Assembly (NCBI GenBank): GCA_963924555.1
Contig: OZ004597.1
Location: 6,211,904-6,275,903, forward strand
Direction of reading: 5' to 3'
DNA: 64,000 nucleotides
Source of the DNA: Crambe crambe
Lineage: Eukaryota > Porifera > Demospongiae > Poecilosclerida > Crambeidae
In this document: positions 1-9,944 of the stretch, in pieces
Layout of the letters: every line of letters begins with the position of its first letter
How positions within the stretch are numbered: the stretch's first letter is position 1
Notes under the pieces: model-generated
What the model saw: the letters and a program-made list of their open reading frames with translations, nothing else
Told to the model about the DNA's origin: nothing
Database searches by the model: none
Program-made: the position numbers and the translations under genes

Positions 1-140
1 CATGCGTACATCGTGCATGCAAGCTATAGTCATTGCGTGGCTCTTATTATCCCTGTACACAATCCCTCCCTCGGCTCGAGTATAAACAGCAACAGCACAG
101 CATTTAACTGGCTGGCACAGCTTAGTAAGCTTACATTACT

Positions 141-170
141 CTAGCCCTAGCCCTAGCCCTAGCCCTAGTC
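141..170. repeat. short CCCTAG tandem repeat
   Basis: Four consecutive CCCTAG units (145-168) with a partial unit on either side. This is one base away from the metazoan telomere unit CCCTAA, but it is far too short to be a telomere. It is best read as a small interstitial simple repeat. Confidence 0.8.
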
Positions 171-328
171 CTTCCTCCTTTTAGATAATATCTATGCTTC
201 TACACAGTGCAATTTTTGCTTTCTGCCAACGAGGAGAACCAACATGCCTCAATTGTAACTGCAAACTGGACACGGAGGCAGTTTTTTAAGCTGTGCACAT
301 ACGTATACTGTCATAGAAGATTATTAAG

Positions 329-1075
329 GATGTTCTTGGTGAAGAATTGAAATCACCTGCTTTGAAGTGGACGAAGAAAAAGTTCAGTTCATTTCGATCT
401 GATGAAAGGAGGAAGGTATAAATATGCTTGTAAAAATCTGAAGAGTACGAGCTACAAGAGCGGCTCCTATAAGTAGTAATGGTGCTCAGCTGGTAAGTAA
501 GGACATAATTTCTTGCTTTTGTTACATAAAATTGTGCCTTTCTTATCATTGTCACTGTATATTATTCCAGAGGAGGTAAGACTCGAAGCATGGGGTCCAG
601 GTGCATTGCATAATAAATTTGCTGAATGGTTTGGAGAGGGAATTCCTGAAAGTGCATGGGAAAAATATTAGAGGATGATAAGTACAATAATCATAATTCT
701 GCACTTACATAGCTATCTGCCTAATTTGACATTATGGTAGCTAGTGTGGTATTAAAAGTCTCATGATCTAATTCAAAAATACATGAATTTCATTTTAGTT
801 TGTACAGTGAAACCTCCAAAGGCATGCCCCTAGCCACATACCAAATGGCCTTACCACTAGAATTTTGGTTGCTACAGGCTGCCTATAATTCTACTCTCTC
901 CTTTGATAAGTTTGGATCGTACATAATGATTGCCAGGGTTTAATTAACACTGACTACACCTTTCATTTGTGTGATACACCACTTTTGCTTTACACAGGGA
1001 AGCATACCGTACAAGGGTACAGAAGAAGATCAAGAGTTTCAGGAGAGTGAAGAGTTATTCAGTGGAGAAGATTAA
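329..1075 (+). CDS. possible partial multi-exon gene, unknown
   Basis: Three open segments look like exons of a gene I do not recognise. One runs 329-415, following an AG and ending at a GTATAA donor; it is lysine-rich (KWTKKKF). One lies at 571-672 after the acceptor ATTATTCCAG and contains EWFGEGIPESAWEKY, ending at an in-frame TAG. One runs 998-1075 after TTTACACAG and ends in an acidic tail ELFSGED plus TAA. Reading frames between the three were not reconciled and the middle one stops in frame, so this may be a decayed gene or two unrelated pieces. A transposon-derived DNA-binding protein is possible but unproven. No start codon was identified. Confidence 0.25.
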
Positions 1076-1179
1076 GAGATTAATCACTGAAATGACTTTT
1101 ATGATGTATACACTAAATGTATTCAACATTTTGTAGCTTATAGTAACACATTGTTACATGATAAAAATTGCTGATATGG

Positions 1180-1190
1180 TGACGTCGTCA
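1180..1190 (+). promoter_or_regulatory. CRE/ATF-like site upstream of nucleotidyltransferase
   Basis: TGACGTCGTCA lies 29 bases before the first ATG of the ORF at 1219 and resembles the CRE/ATF consensus TGACGTCA. A GC-box-like CCACGCCC follows at about 1199. The placement suggests a promoter. Function is inferred from motif and position only. Confidence 0.3.
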
Positions 1191-1218
1191 GCTGTAACCA
1201 CGCCCATCACAAATAATC

Positions 1219-1905
1219 ATGACACCGTACATCGTGACAAGCAGCAAGATGACTCTAACTCTACCCAGGATGTTCTCTGCTTATATGAGAAGAACTATGT
1301 GGGCTAAGAATATGTCTACTATTGATGAAAACGCCATTAACAGCACAATAAACAACTTGGCTCTTGATTTACAGCGCCTGAACATTGACTACGCCATAGT
1401 TGGTGGTAATGCTCTGAAGGTACATGGCTTCTCGAGGTTCACTAGTGATGTGGATGTGTTGGTGGCCAAAGGTGGGAAGGAAGTTTTTGCTCAGAACTTG
1501 ATTGGCAGGGGTTACACACCACGCTTTGAAAAAGCAAAGAGTAAATTTAGGAACACAATTTTTGGTGTTGATATAGACCTTATTGAATCTGGTGATTACC
1601 CTGGAGATGGAAAACCAAAAGAAGTAGCTTTCCCAAATCCTGAAGACTGTTCTTTTGAATACGTAAGTCCGTCTGGTATCCGGGTGAAATACTTACAATT
1701 GTTGTCTATCATCGAACTCAAATTGGCCAGCTATCAAAGTTTGCCAGAAAGCAGGGAAAGGGATAAATTGGATGTGATAGAACTGGTGAAGGCTGCTCAT
1801 ATGGATGAAGACTTAGCTACTAAATTACATTCTTCTGTCAGGGACACTTACATAGAGTGTTATCGAAGAGCAAAACAGGAATTGGAAAAAGAACTCCAAG
1901 ATTAA
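1219..1905 (+). CDS. nucleotidyltransferase-fold protein, bacterial AbiEii/MNT-like type
   Basis: An uninterrupted 228-residue ORF. Residues 60-82 carry the nucleotidyltransferase signature: glycine pair G62-G63, H69-G70, then T-S-D-V-D with D77 and D79, which would be the metal-binding pair. A third acidic strand V-D-I-D (D118/D120) follows. Near the C-terminus RDKLDV (181-186) matches the charged helix common in AbiEii-like and uncharacterised prokaryotic nucleotidyltransferases. Such proteins transfer a nucleotide to protein or RNA; the substrate here is unknown. Four in-frame ATGs lie before the fold, and M32 (1312) would give a more typical N-terminus. There is no intron, unlike most neighbours, so a retained bacterial or fungal transfer is possible. 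A TAA-TAA pair closes the ORF. It is not a poly(A) polymerase or cGAS by motif. Confidence 0.75.
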   Translation: MTPYIVTSSKMTLTLPRMFSAYMRRTMWAKNMSTIDENAINSTINNLALDLQRLNIDYAIVGGNALKVHGFSRFTSDVDVLVAKGGKEVFAQNLIGRGYTPRFEKAKSKFRNTIFGVDIDLIESGDYPGDGKPKEVAFPNPEDCSFEYVSPSGIRVKYLQLLSIIELKLASYQSLPESRERDKLDVIELVKAAHMDEDLATKLHSSVRDTYIECYRRAKQELEKELQD

Positions 1906-4046
1906 TAATGTTACATAGCTACCCACATGTAGCTATAGGTGCTGAAATATTGAATGTGCTATTAGTGTATGTGACTATGGGTTATATAGTCCACTGCATC
2001 TAAATCTACTACACCTGCATCAGGATCAGGATCTAATCCTGCACATGCATCATCCATGCTGTTAAATCGACATGAATAGACACCTATTTCTGAAGTTATA
2101 GCTAGCCTACTTGGATCGTGCAAACGAACTTGGCTGCAATATAATTATTATCATTAATTTTCAGTTAGCAACTGACTGTGAGAATGGAACAGCAGCGAGA
2201 AACAAATATACTCTGCAAAAGCATGTTGAAGAAGCAAGAGAAGGAAAACATTGATGAATATAAGGTTTAATTTTATTTCACAACAAAGTAGAAAGATACT
2301 CAGTCCTGATCGATTGAAGCCAGTTAGCTAGATTGTTTTTGCTCAACAGGTTGGCATTAACACCAACAAGTTTTCTTGCGAAGGCCACCCCTTTTTGGAA
2401 TTGGATGGGTGATTTGTATTCACCAAGGGTATCATTAACTGCTTGCTATATTGACTGCATGGTACCATTACTCTGCATGCTTTAATAACTTACTGCATAC
2501 TGACGCTCTTTCAAACTCCTGAAGTGTGAGCGGCAGAAGAACCTGACCACATTCAGGACAGAAGAGAGAAGAAGGTATGGAGTTGTACAATGTTATAGTA
2601 TATTATAGCTAGCTACTGAAGTTATTGGGAAAGAATGGGTACGAAGACTATAAGGGACTATCCATTTGTGAATTAACATCTAAGATTATGAATAGTATGA
2701 AGGCTGACGTGATCCGGTCACAATTCACCGGAACTTTCACTGCGCATGCGTAGTGGGACACGAATGCGCATGCGTATATGCAGCGACCTCACGGATGTTT
2801 CAATTGGACATTAACATCTATTAACCTAAGAGGTCACTTTTCCAGATAAAGCCATTATGAACTGAGCAGCAGTTAAACAAGGGTCACAAATAATGACAAA
2901 AGGTACAAAGAATTGTATTGACAAAAAGTAGATATGCATGTCTCTCTTTAGTTTGAGTTGGTGCTACTTTTCCCTGAGGACTACATAAAGAATCACAGAA
3001 TATTCCATCTTTAGTGGTAAAATTTCATCTTTAAGGACTATTAAAATGTGCAATGGAGAGAAAATAACCTAAACGTCACAAGTAGTAGTTAACCAGTGTC
3101 TGACTCACCAACAGATACTTGCTTGATACAGTTGGCCCGATATAGTACCCCCGTCCTGTTATCTGTCATCAATACCTGTGGCCATTATAAATAATCTGAA
3201 GGGAAGGTTAGTGGGCACTTCACAGTCCTTCTACATATGAACTAGATCTCACATGTTTGGCTGGGGACTGTCAAACCACTCTCAAGCCCATTTATATGAG
3301 TGACCATTGGAAGGAGAAGACATATGGATGGTTCAAGTTATTATTGCAAATATATAGGACTAGAGACATGCAAATTATGCTTTTTTTCCTTCCCTATTAT
3401 GCTATGCTCCAATGCCAGAACCCCTACCCTATTATGCTCAACAAAAATGCCTATTATGCTTTTAAAATTTGGTAAGAAAATTAATAAATGATGGTTTATT
3501 GTAGCATAATTGCAGCCTCTTTTAGTCATCCATCATAATTTATCAGCAGTAAGTTAGTTTGCTGGAATATTAATTTTAGTAAAGAAAACAGCAGCAGAAG
3601 ACAGTTTTTGTTTGTTACCACCACCAATTACATAGGTGGCTAGTACTCTATTTCAGCAGTTTATACAAAGGAACTCATACTTCCACATCTGAAGTAAAAA
3701 CCTCCTATTATGCCAGCTATTAAGGTTCAACCCATTATGCCCAAAACTATGCTGGCATAATTTGCATGTCCCTATATAGGACTGCCAGTGCTTGCTACTA
3801 AATAGTAGTGGCCCTTGTTAAAGAGAGGAATAAAGTAAAATCCTAGAAATTAATCCTTCTATAAATAAGTACATAGGATTTTAATTGATTTTTGCTGACC
3901 TCGTAACGCATCCAGAAAAATGAGTACCAACTAGCTTCCTAGAAATCTTGTTACAGCTCCCAAAGGGCTCCAACTCAGTATCCTTTTCAAGCTTTACTGG
4001 TCCGATTTCCTTGGAAAAATCAAGAACAGGCCTGTCAACATGGAGC
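1906..4046. other. intergenic, possible small exons, no clear gene
   Basis: No ORF with recognisable similarity. A Lys/Glu-rich open stretch begins at an ATG near 2186 after the acceptor ATTTTCAG and reads ...KENIDEYK before a weak GTTTAA. Another short open stretch follows CAACAG at about 2350. These could be small exons of an unknown gene, but no frame was reconciled. The stretch 3257-3780 contains repeated ATTATGC words in no conserved frame. Confidence 0.4.
2741..2775. promoter_or_regulatory. paired NRF1-type palindromes
   Basis: TGCGCATGCG occurs at 2741-2750 and TGCGCATGCGT at 2765-2775. These match the NRF1 consensus (YGCGCAYGCGCR), a common core-promoter site in metazoan CpG-poor genomes. 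No gene was identified directly downstream, so this may be an orphan promoter or part of a repeat. The same kind of palindrome lies in the LINE 5' end (13393 and 19911). Confidence 0.35.
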
Positions 4047-4290
4047 TAAGGAGGTGTGGTCTCATCACTGGGCATGTGGGATCACACTAACCATAGAGAG
4101 TTGCTCTCCTGTCATCAAGAGCTCATGCTGGATATCCAGCGTTCCTGGTGTAGTCAAATTGTGGTCACTTTCATAGCAGATTTCTAATTATTCTACTAGA
4201 ATAGATCACATATCGGCCCCCCTATAGGGGCCAGCTAAGGAGGTGTGGTCTCACCACTGGGCATGTGCTCTCCTGTTATCAAGAGCTCGC
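4047..4290 (+). repeat. duplicated GGTGTGGTCTCA-type interspersed segment
   Basis: TAAGGAGGTGTGGTCTCA followed by ACTGGGCATGTG and then CTCTCCTGT...ATCAAGAGCTC appears twice (about 4047-4126 and 4233-4290). A third, shorter copy starts near 4637, again preceded by a GGCCCCCCTA...AGGGGCC mini-hairpin. A dispersed non-coding repeat. Confidence 0.6.
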
Positions 4291-4311
4291 ACAAAATTGG
4301 ATACAAAATTA

Positions 4312-4466
4312 ATGAGTTCCATAGTTCCAGCACTTGTAGTGGATATGAGTTCCATAGTTTCAGCACTTGTAGTGGATATGAGTTCCATAGTTTCAGCACT
4401 TGTAGTGGATATGAGTTCCATAGTTCCAGCACTTGTAGTGGATATGAGTTTCATTTCAGCACTTAT
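4312..4466 (+). repeat. 33-bp minisatellite, four units plus partial
   Basis: Units start at 4312, 4345, 4378 and 4411, each 33 bases (ATGAGTTCCATAG...GTAGTGGAT), with a decayed fifth from 4444. The unit is a multiple of three and lacks stops in several frames, which creates repetitive ORFs on both strands across 4235-4586. Those ORFs are a by-product of the repeat and not evidence of a protein. Confidence 0.9.
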
Positions 4467-4718
4467 ACAGTGTATATAAATCAAGGGTTTGGTTCACTCT
4501 CAACCCCACCATCCTTTGTCAGATATTCCCTTCACTATTTTTTGGAGAGGAATAATTTTGCTTGGATAAAAATTACATCATTCTAGTATGACATTGAATA
4601 ATCAGTTTCATCATTGGCCCCCCTATTATAGGGGCCAGCTAAAGAGGTGTGGTCTCTCATTGACTCCTCAGGTTTCATGAAAAACTGGAAGAAATAGAGA
4701 AAAAACGTTCTGTTCATC

Positions 4719-4825
4719 GAAGGTATGTCAAGTATAGCTAATATACCTGAATCTTAACTGCATGGTTATAGGTGGTATGTCAAGTATAGCTAATACACCT
4801 GAATCTTAACTGCATGGTCATAGGT
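4719..4825 (+). repeat. tandem duplication of a ~52-bp segment
   Basis: GGTATGTCAAGTATAGCTAA... through ...TGCATGGTTATAGG is repeated with few changes directly next to itself, and a third partial unit resumes at 5112 after the MITE inserted at 4826-5106. The MITE therefore interrupted a pre-existing tandem repeat. Confidence 0.8.
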
Positions 4826-5106
4826 CAAGGGCGTAACTAGGATTTGAATACTGAGGAGGCAAAGATAGAAAAATATCCGCGCGCTAGCGTGCGGGAAAAA
4901 TGTTTGCCCGACCACGCCCACTTTAATCATAAATAATGCATTTTCGTCGACACTAACAGCTAGCCAGCAACTAGAAATAACCTGTTACAGGCTTGGAAGC
5001 CTTGACATGTTCGTTTTTAGAACTAGAATTTAATAAGTGTTATAATTTAGTGCTAGCAAGCGAGGAGGCAGCGGCCTCCTCTGCCTCAATGGTAGTTACA
5101 CCCCTG
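4826..5106. mobile_element. 281-bp MITE, hAT-like termini, 5-bp target duplication
   Basis: The left end reads CAAGGGCGTAACTAG. The right end reads TAGTTACACCCCTG, whose reverse complement is CAGGGGTGTAACTA, giving imperfect terminal inverted repeats of about 14 bases. TAGGT is duplicated on both sides (4821-4825 and 5107-5111). The host sequence is a tandem repeat, so the uninterrupted site is also visible. There is no coding capacity. Termini of the CAGNGGCGTA type with a 5-bp duplication fit a hAT-related non-autonomous element. A second member sits at 41417-41868. Confidence 0.85.
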
Positions 5107-5139
5107 TAGGTGGTATGTCAAGTATAGCTAATACACAGT

Positions 5140-5700
5140 ACAGATGCTCTCTTTTGCCACACTGAGTACACTGCCATCCTAGAACTTCTTTATTCTGCCT
5201 TTTCAGTAAGGTCTGTGCTCCACAGATTATACTCTCTGTCAAAGATTGAAGAATTGCTTTGTCCTCAAAAGATAATTTCAAATCAGGAACCCATAAATCA
5301 TTAGAGTTATCTTTGCATGGGCTGGAAGAAAGGACAATAGTAGGATTATGAAAAAAACCTGTTTGAATAGGAATAGTAGGAGAAGTTCCCCCTGAAGATT
5401 CATTCATGTCAGAGGTTGGCAGGAGTGTTAATGGTTTTGAGGATGGTGGTTGCAAACTTTGCAGTGACTTCAAGTTAGATAGAGGGACTAATCTTGAGGG
5501 TGGGGAAAACGGGAGTTTTGACGTCTCTGCCAGTGGTGGGGGTTTGCCAATGGAAATTACCTTTGCAACTTTTTGCTGTGATAAAAGTAAGGAGTGTAAT
5601 AGCAGGTTAGGTGGGGCTACCTTTGCTGAGGGTGTGGGCTTGCCAGTTGGAATTATCGTTAAGGATTTTGGCTGTGACTGTGAATTTGAAGACAAGAGCG
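5140..5700 (-). pseudogene. C48 (Ulp1)-peptidase-like module fragment with proline-rich lead
   Basis: A minus-strand reading frame (ORF 5096-5695) starts with a low-complexity Pro/Lys/Ser stretch (repeats of GKPTP...). It then runs into NDLWVPDLKLSFEDKAILQS and TESIICGAQTLLKRQ. The W...L.L...D..IL then II.(A/G).Q.LLK.Q pattern is the start of the C48-like peptidase domain found at the C-terminus of some transposon proteins; the same module is recognisable at 12380-12800. Downstream catalytic His, Asp and Cys regions are absent, so this is a fragment. The family call rests on remembered pattern only. Confidence 0.4.
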
Positions 5701-6230
5701 AAGAATGCTTTGGATGCTGAGTGAGTTTTCAATGATGCCTTTGGTAAGGGTGTGGGTTTGCCGATTACTTTCGATGACTTTAATGATTTTGGCCGTGACT
5801 GTGATTTTGAAGGGAGGGGTAAGGAGTGTGATAGTGGTGTTGATCCCGAGGGTGGGGCAAGTATGTTCAATTCAGTAATATATGCTAATTGTAGTTACAA
5901 TAAGTGACAAGCCCCCACCTCCAGTAATAAAGGCTTCCAATGCATCAGATTCAGCTCCACCCTTGGGATCAATACCGCTACCACACCCCTCACTCCCTTC
6001 AAAATCGTAGTCACGGCCAAAATCATTAAATAAACCCCCACCCTCAGCAAAAACTCACTCAGCATTAGAGTCAGCCCCACCCTCGGGATCAACATCATCA
6101 CACTCCTTACCCCTTCCTTCAAAACCACAGTCACGGCCAAAATCATTAAGGTCATTGAAAGTAATCAGCAAACCCACACCCTTACCAAATGGATCGTTAA
6201 AACTCACTCAGCATCAGAATCAGCAATAAT
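5600..6230. repeat. inverted repeat of GT-rich/Pro-coding segments
   Basis: Phrases such as GGTGTGGGTTTGCC, GATTTTGGCCGTGACTGTG, GAAGGGAGGGGTAAGGAGTG and GATCCCGAGGGTGGGGC (5630-5860) recur as reverse complements at about 5945-6185, centred near 5900. The unit is also repeated within each arm. This is the low-complexity part of the peptidase-like fragment, duplicated and inverted. Confidence 0.6.
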
Positions 6231-6240
6231 TAACGAACGA

Positions 6241-7029
6241 AAATAATCTAAGAATTCTGGAGTTACACAGGATGAGCAGTCTGCAGTATGAACTTCCTGG
6301 ACATCTTGGTCATAAAACCCAAAGGCAAAACCATTGTATCCAAGTTTCTCTAGTTCTCTGAACTACACAAATCATAATAATAGAACGGCTTTATCTACAC
6401 CTTAACAAGCTGCTTTCATAGTGGCTGATCCATAGTAGCTAAGGGGGGATTAATTGGAAAAATGTAAACCTGATGAACAATATAAATAGTGCTCCCACAT
6501 TGGTATAGGTGTGTATGCAGTTGACTTGGTACTCAGCTCCTCATTCATAAAAGAAAGAAGAGAGGGGAACATCACATGTCAAAGAAGTCTAGGTGCTTTT
6601 CAACCTATTATTAGCTATACTATGGACCAATTCAGCCTCAGTAATAAGTTATCCCTCATAGTCCTGTGATGAGCTAGACTAATCACTCTTTAATGATTGG
6701 GTGGAGGGGGGAGGGATATAATGGCACTAAAAATATTAGGGGTTACCCCCTTGCTTCCTTGTCAAAGCACACTGAGTTTCTGTCATAGCTACTGTGTACC
6801 TGATTATGAATTTTTTTTGAAAATTCTGGCTCCAGCTTTCATAACATCCTTGACACTAAACTGTCCACTTTCAGTCATATCTGTAGACAATTTTTTAAGT
6901 CTTTGCTTCTCGTCCCCTGGGAGTGAGAGATATTCAGTACTAGCAGCTTTATTGAAAGCACCAGCTCCATCTTTCATGGCTTTCTTTCCAGCTAAAATTA
7001 AAAATAGCTAAAGAGATAGATATAGGAAA
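6241..7029. other. intergenic, no gene recognised
   Basis: Open stretches are short and none carries a recognisable motif. Confidence 0.5.
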
Positions 7030-7450
7030 AATTATATTGTCTTCAGCCAGCTTTTCCAAATAACAATAGCTGATTTCGAGGGAGCTAGAGAACCTCACAT
7101 GTGCCTACAGCATTCAAAGACAAGATGCAAATTGGACTGATACAAGTCTTTTAGATTTTGTATCTGGCAATGCATTGGACAACCAACCAACTTGAAATTC
7201 ACCGTATTTGTGAATGTATTTATATAATCCTTGCTACAAGGCAGGTTTACGTATAATCTGACAGTTAGCAGAGGACAAGTGCAGTCCATGCAACGAGTAG
7301 GGTTTGTGTCAATACCAAGCTGCAACAAACTCAGACGAAGAAGCTAGGGGATCAGCCAATACACCCTATTGCTGCTGATGCCTAATTGGCCTTGCCAGTT
7401 AGAAGAGTCAGGTTTGCTCTCTCCACTAAAGTGATTGCTACGAGAAAAAT
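7030..7450 (-). repeat. interspersed repeat family A, copy 1
   Basis: This shares long stretches, inverted, with 56110-56530. Diagnostic words are GCTGATGCCTAATTGGC, CTTTAGTGGAGAG (as reverse complement), CATTCAAAGACAAG and ATGCAAATTGGAC. Further partial copies lie at 8140-8230 and in both arms of the palindrome at 59132-60554. No coding capacity was seen. Confidence 0.7.
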
Positions 7451-7909
7451 TATTTGCAGCACAATTCCTTTTTTTATCCAACAACATCAACTTGGGACCA
7501 ATGGAATCAGGTCCCAACATCAACTTGGGACCACCTTTGTAACAAGTTTCCAGATTGCAAAGAAGTATAGGTTAGATCACGACAGTGAGTGACTAGAGGT
7601 TTACAATAGATACTGAGGCGAGCCCGAGGTGTCTATTGTAAACAGAGTAGTCACTCACTGGAGTGACTAACTGACTTGTACAATATATGTATAGTCTTAT
7701 GATCTCTATGTGAAACCAAAGGTCTCTAACTGTGACACATAGTGGTTACTACATGATATAGTGCCTCATTACATCAAAGGGAATTATTCATAGCGATTTG
7801 CAAGCACATTACAAGGTCATTCCAACATTATTTCCCAAGCCTTGGTAAAAGCCATGACCAATTTCAAAAGTGCATCTATGCATCATGCTCAACATTTAGC
7901 TTTCTATGG

Positions 7910-8135
7910 TCTCGGGCTTTTAGTGTTATCCATCTGGCCAAAAATTGCAAGTATAGACTTGGTAAATTTCTGAAAATATCGAGGCACCACGTGTGAATGG
8001 ACAAGAAGCTGAAGGTTCAATATGGATTCACATTTCAGTGTTATCCGTCTTGCAAGTCTATACATAACCTTGGTAAATTTCTGAAAATATGTAGGCACAA
8101 CGTGTGAATGGACAAGAAGCTGAAGGTTCAAATGC
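7910..8135 (+). repeat. ~115-bp tandem duplication
   Basis: TTGGTAAATTTCTGAAAATA, then GAATGGACAAGAAGCTGAAGG, appears at about 7959-8016 and again at 8072-8132, with flanking similarity (TTTTAGTGTTATCC / TTCAGTGTTATCC). It is part of the repeat mosaic and non-coding. Confidence 0.75.
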
Positions 8136-8139
8136 AATG

Positions 8140-9944
8140 CACCCGATTTCTGCTGATGGCTAATTGGCAAGGCTGATTATGTATCAGAAGAGTTGGGTTT
8201 GCTATCATCATCTTACTAAAGTGTGTGATCAACTCGAATCAGCTACAAAGGTAAGATCGTGTGTGACAAATGTAGCTATAGCTAGAGCTAAAAATTCCAT
8301 TTCCAACCTTGTGTCCATCTTCTGCATAACTTGAATTAACTGGCTATAACCAATGTAGCTAACTTACCTACGGTTGGACCATCAGAAATGGAAACATCAG
8401 CTATAGCTATTTAGACTGCCATTTAACAAACTGGCTATAGCCATGAACTTACATATGGGTACCAGGTTGGAGATCTAATGGTACTTTCATCTTCTTGGGC
8501 TCTCAAGAAGAGGCTTTCTCCTTGGTGGATTGATTCAAGGCTGATCTCCTGGCACTTCAAAGATTCTTAGGAAAGCTGTAGTAGAACTATGGTAGAGCCA
8601 TCCAGTTTGAAGATTCATATCCAGCTAGAAGATTGAGTCTATGATTGCTATTCAGATAGGAATAAGGGCCATCAGTGGTAGTGCGATAGGGTCATCCAGC
8701 TAGGAGGAATATAAGGTGGTTGAAACATCAGTGTACCTACAGTTGGAATGGCTATGGAAACACAACAGCTACAGCTATTTACAGGGGCAGAAACACCACT
8801 ACAAAAGTGGGGGGGGGGGGGGGGGGGGGGGGGGGTGGTAGCACATACCACTAATACATGTATATTATTCAATTATCAACTGTCAAAAAGTGGGCATCAA
8901 CTGTCAAAAAGTGGGGGGCTAGAGCCCCCCCCCCCTGCCCCCCCAGTATCTCTGCCACTGATTTAGACTGCCATGGATTAACAAACTGGCTATATGCTTA
9001 GTCATGAACCTACATTTGGAAATCAGAAATGGAAACATGGTCCAAGCATAGGAACGTTGGCTACAGTCAGTTTATTAATGGCTATTTTGATGGTCCAACA
9101 GTAGGTACATTGGCTATAATGGTTGTAGCCAGATTGTTCAATGCTTATAGCCTATTTTGTTGAATGGCAGTCTACATTGCTATAGCTGATCAAAAAAGGA
9201 TGGAAAAATGGCAAAATATCGGACCAACATATCAGCTATAGCTACCATAGCCACTGTATACCTACGGTTGGACCATCAAAAATGGAAACAAGCCACGATA
9301 TAGCTATTTAGACCAAACAGGCTATATATAAACTTACAGTTTGAGTCTTGAAGAGGTTTCTCCACTCGAGGCTGCTCTCTAGGCACTTCCATCTTCCTAG
9401 GTAGCCCCGAATGACCTCAAAAAAAGGCTTTCTCCTTGGTGGACAATAGGGTTATGAAAACAGTTCCAGCCACAGTGACAATTGTACTGATCATTAACTG
9501 AATAATAATAAATGACAATTGTACTGATCATTAACTGAATAATAATAAATGAATACAAGTTAACAACAAAAAATAACTACACATGACGATTCATATAGTT
9601 ATGTATTATAGGAAAGCTGTAGCAGGATTATGGTCTTCAGACAGATTTTCAGAATCACGATGGTGCTGATTTTGAGGGACCTACTGCATTCAAAGACAAG
9701 CTGCAAGCATGGCCTTTTCAGTCAGCAAGGAGCAGGATCTCACTCTTCAAGAGGCGGGACATACTTCTGATAGGCCATTGAAATGAAATAACTGTGAAGT
9801 GCAACGCAAGTGGTAAAGACCACAGTAAAGCTAGTATACATTAACAATGTCTGCAATGGCAAAGAGCATGTATCCATAAAATCCCACCTGTCCAGAAACT
9901 GCAAGTATAGTTGAGTGATCTCGTGTGTTTTATAATGCATATAG
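8140..9944. repeat. repeat mosaic with homopolymers
   Basis: A patchwork of family A pieces and recurring GGTTGGACCATCAGAAATGG / AACTGGCTATAGCC words. It includes a 27-base G run (8809-8835), C runs at 8927-8942, and a tandem duplication of TGACAATTGTACTGATCATT... at 9477-9550. The 8560-8640 piece recurs inverted near 32500-32570. No gene. Confidence 0.6.
8809..8835 (+). repeat. 27-base poly-G tract
   Basis: An uninterrupted G run, which could fold as a G-quadruplex. Runs of this length are also prone to length error in assemblies. Confidence 0.9.

Noticed and set aside
141-170. Telomere
   Set aside because: Only four CCCTAG units, the wrong unit for a metazoan telomere, and embedded in ordinary sequence.
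4235-4586. Overlapping ORFs of 65-113 aa on both strands with repeated STCSGYEFHS-type blocks
   Set aside because: They arise from a 33-bp minisatellite lacking stops in several frames.
5406-5720. Plus-strand 104-aa ORF
   Set aside because: It is antisense to the minus-strand peptidase-like fragment and consists of its low-complexity repeat.
8748-8966. Poly-Gly/Pro-rich ORFs across the G run
   Set aside because: Artefacts of the 27-base G homopolymer.
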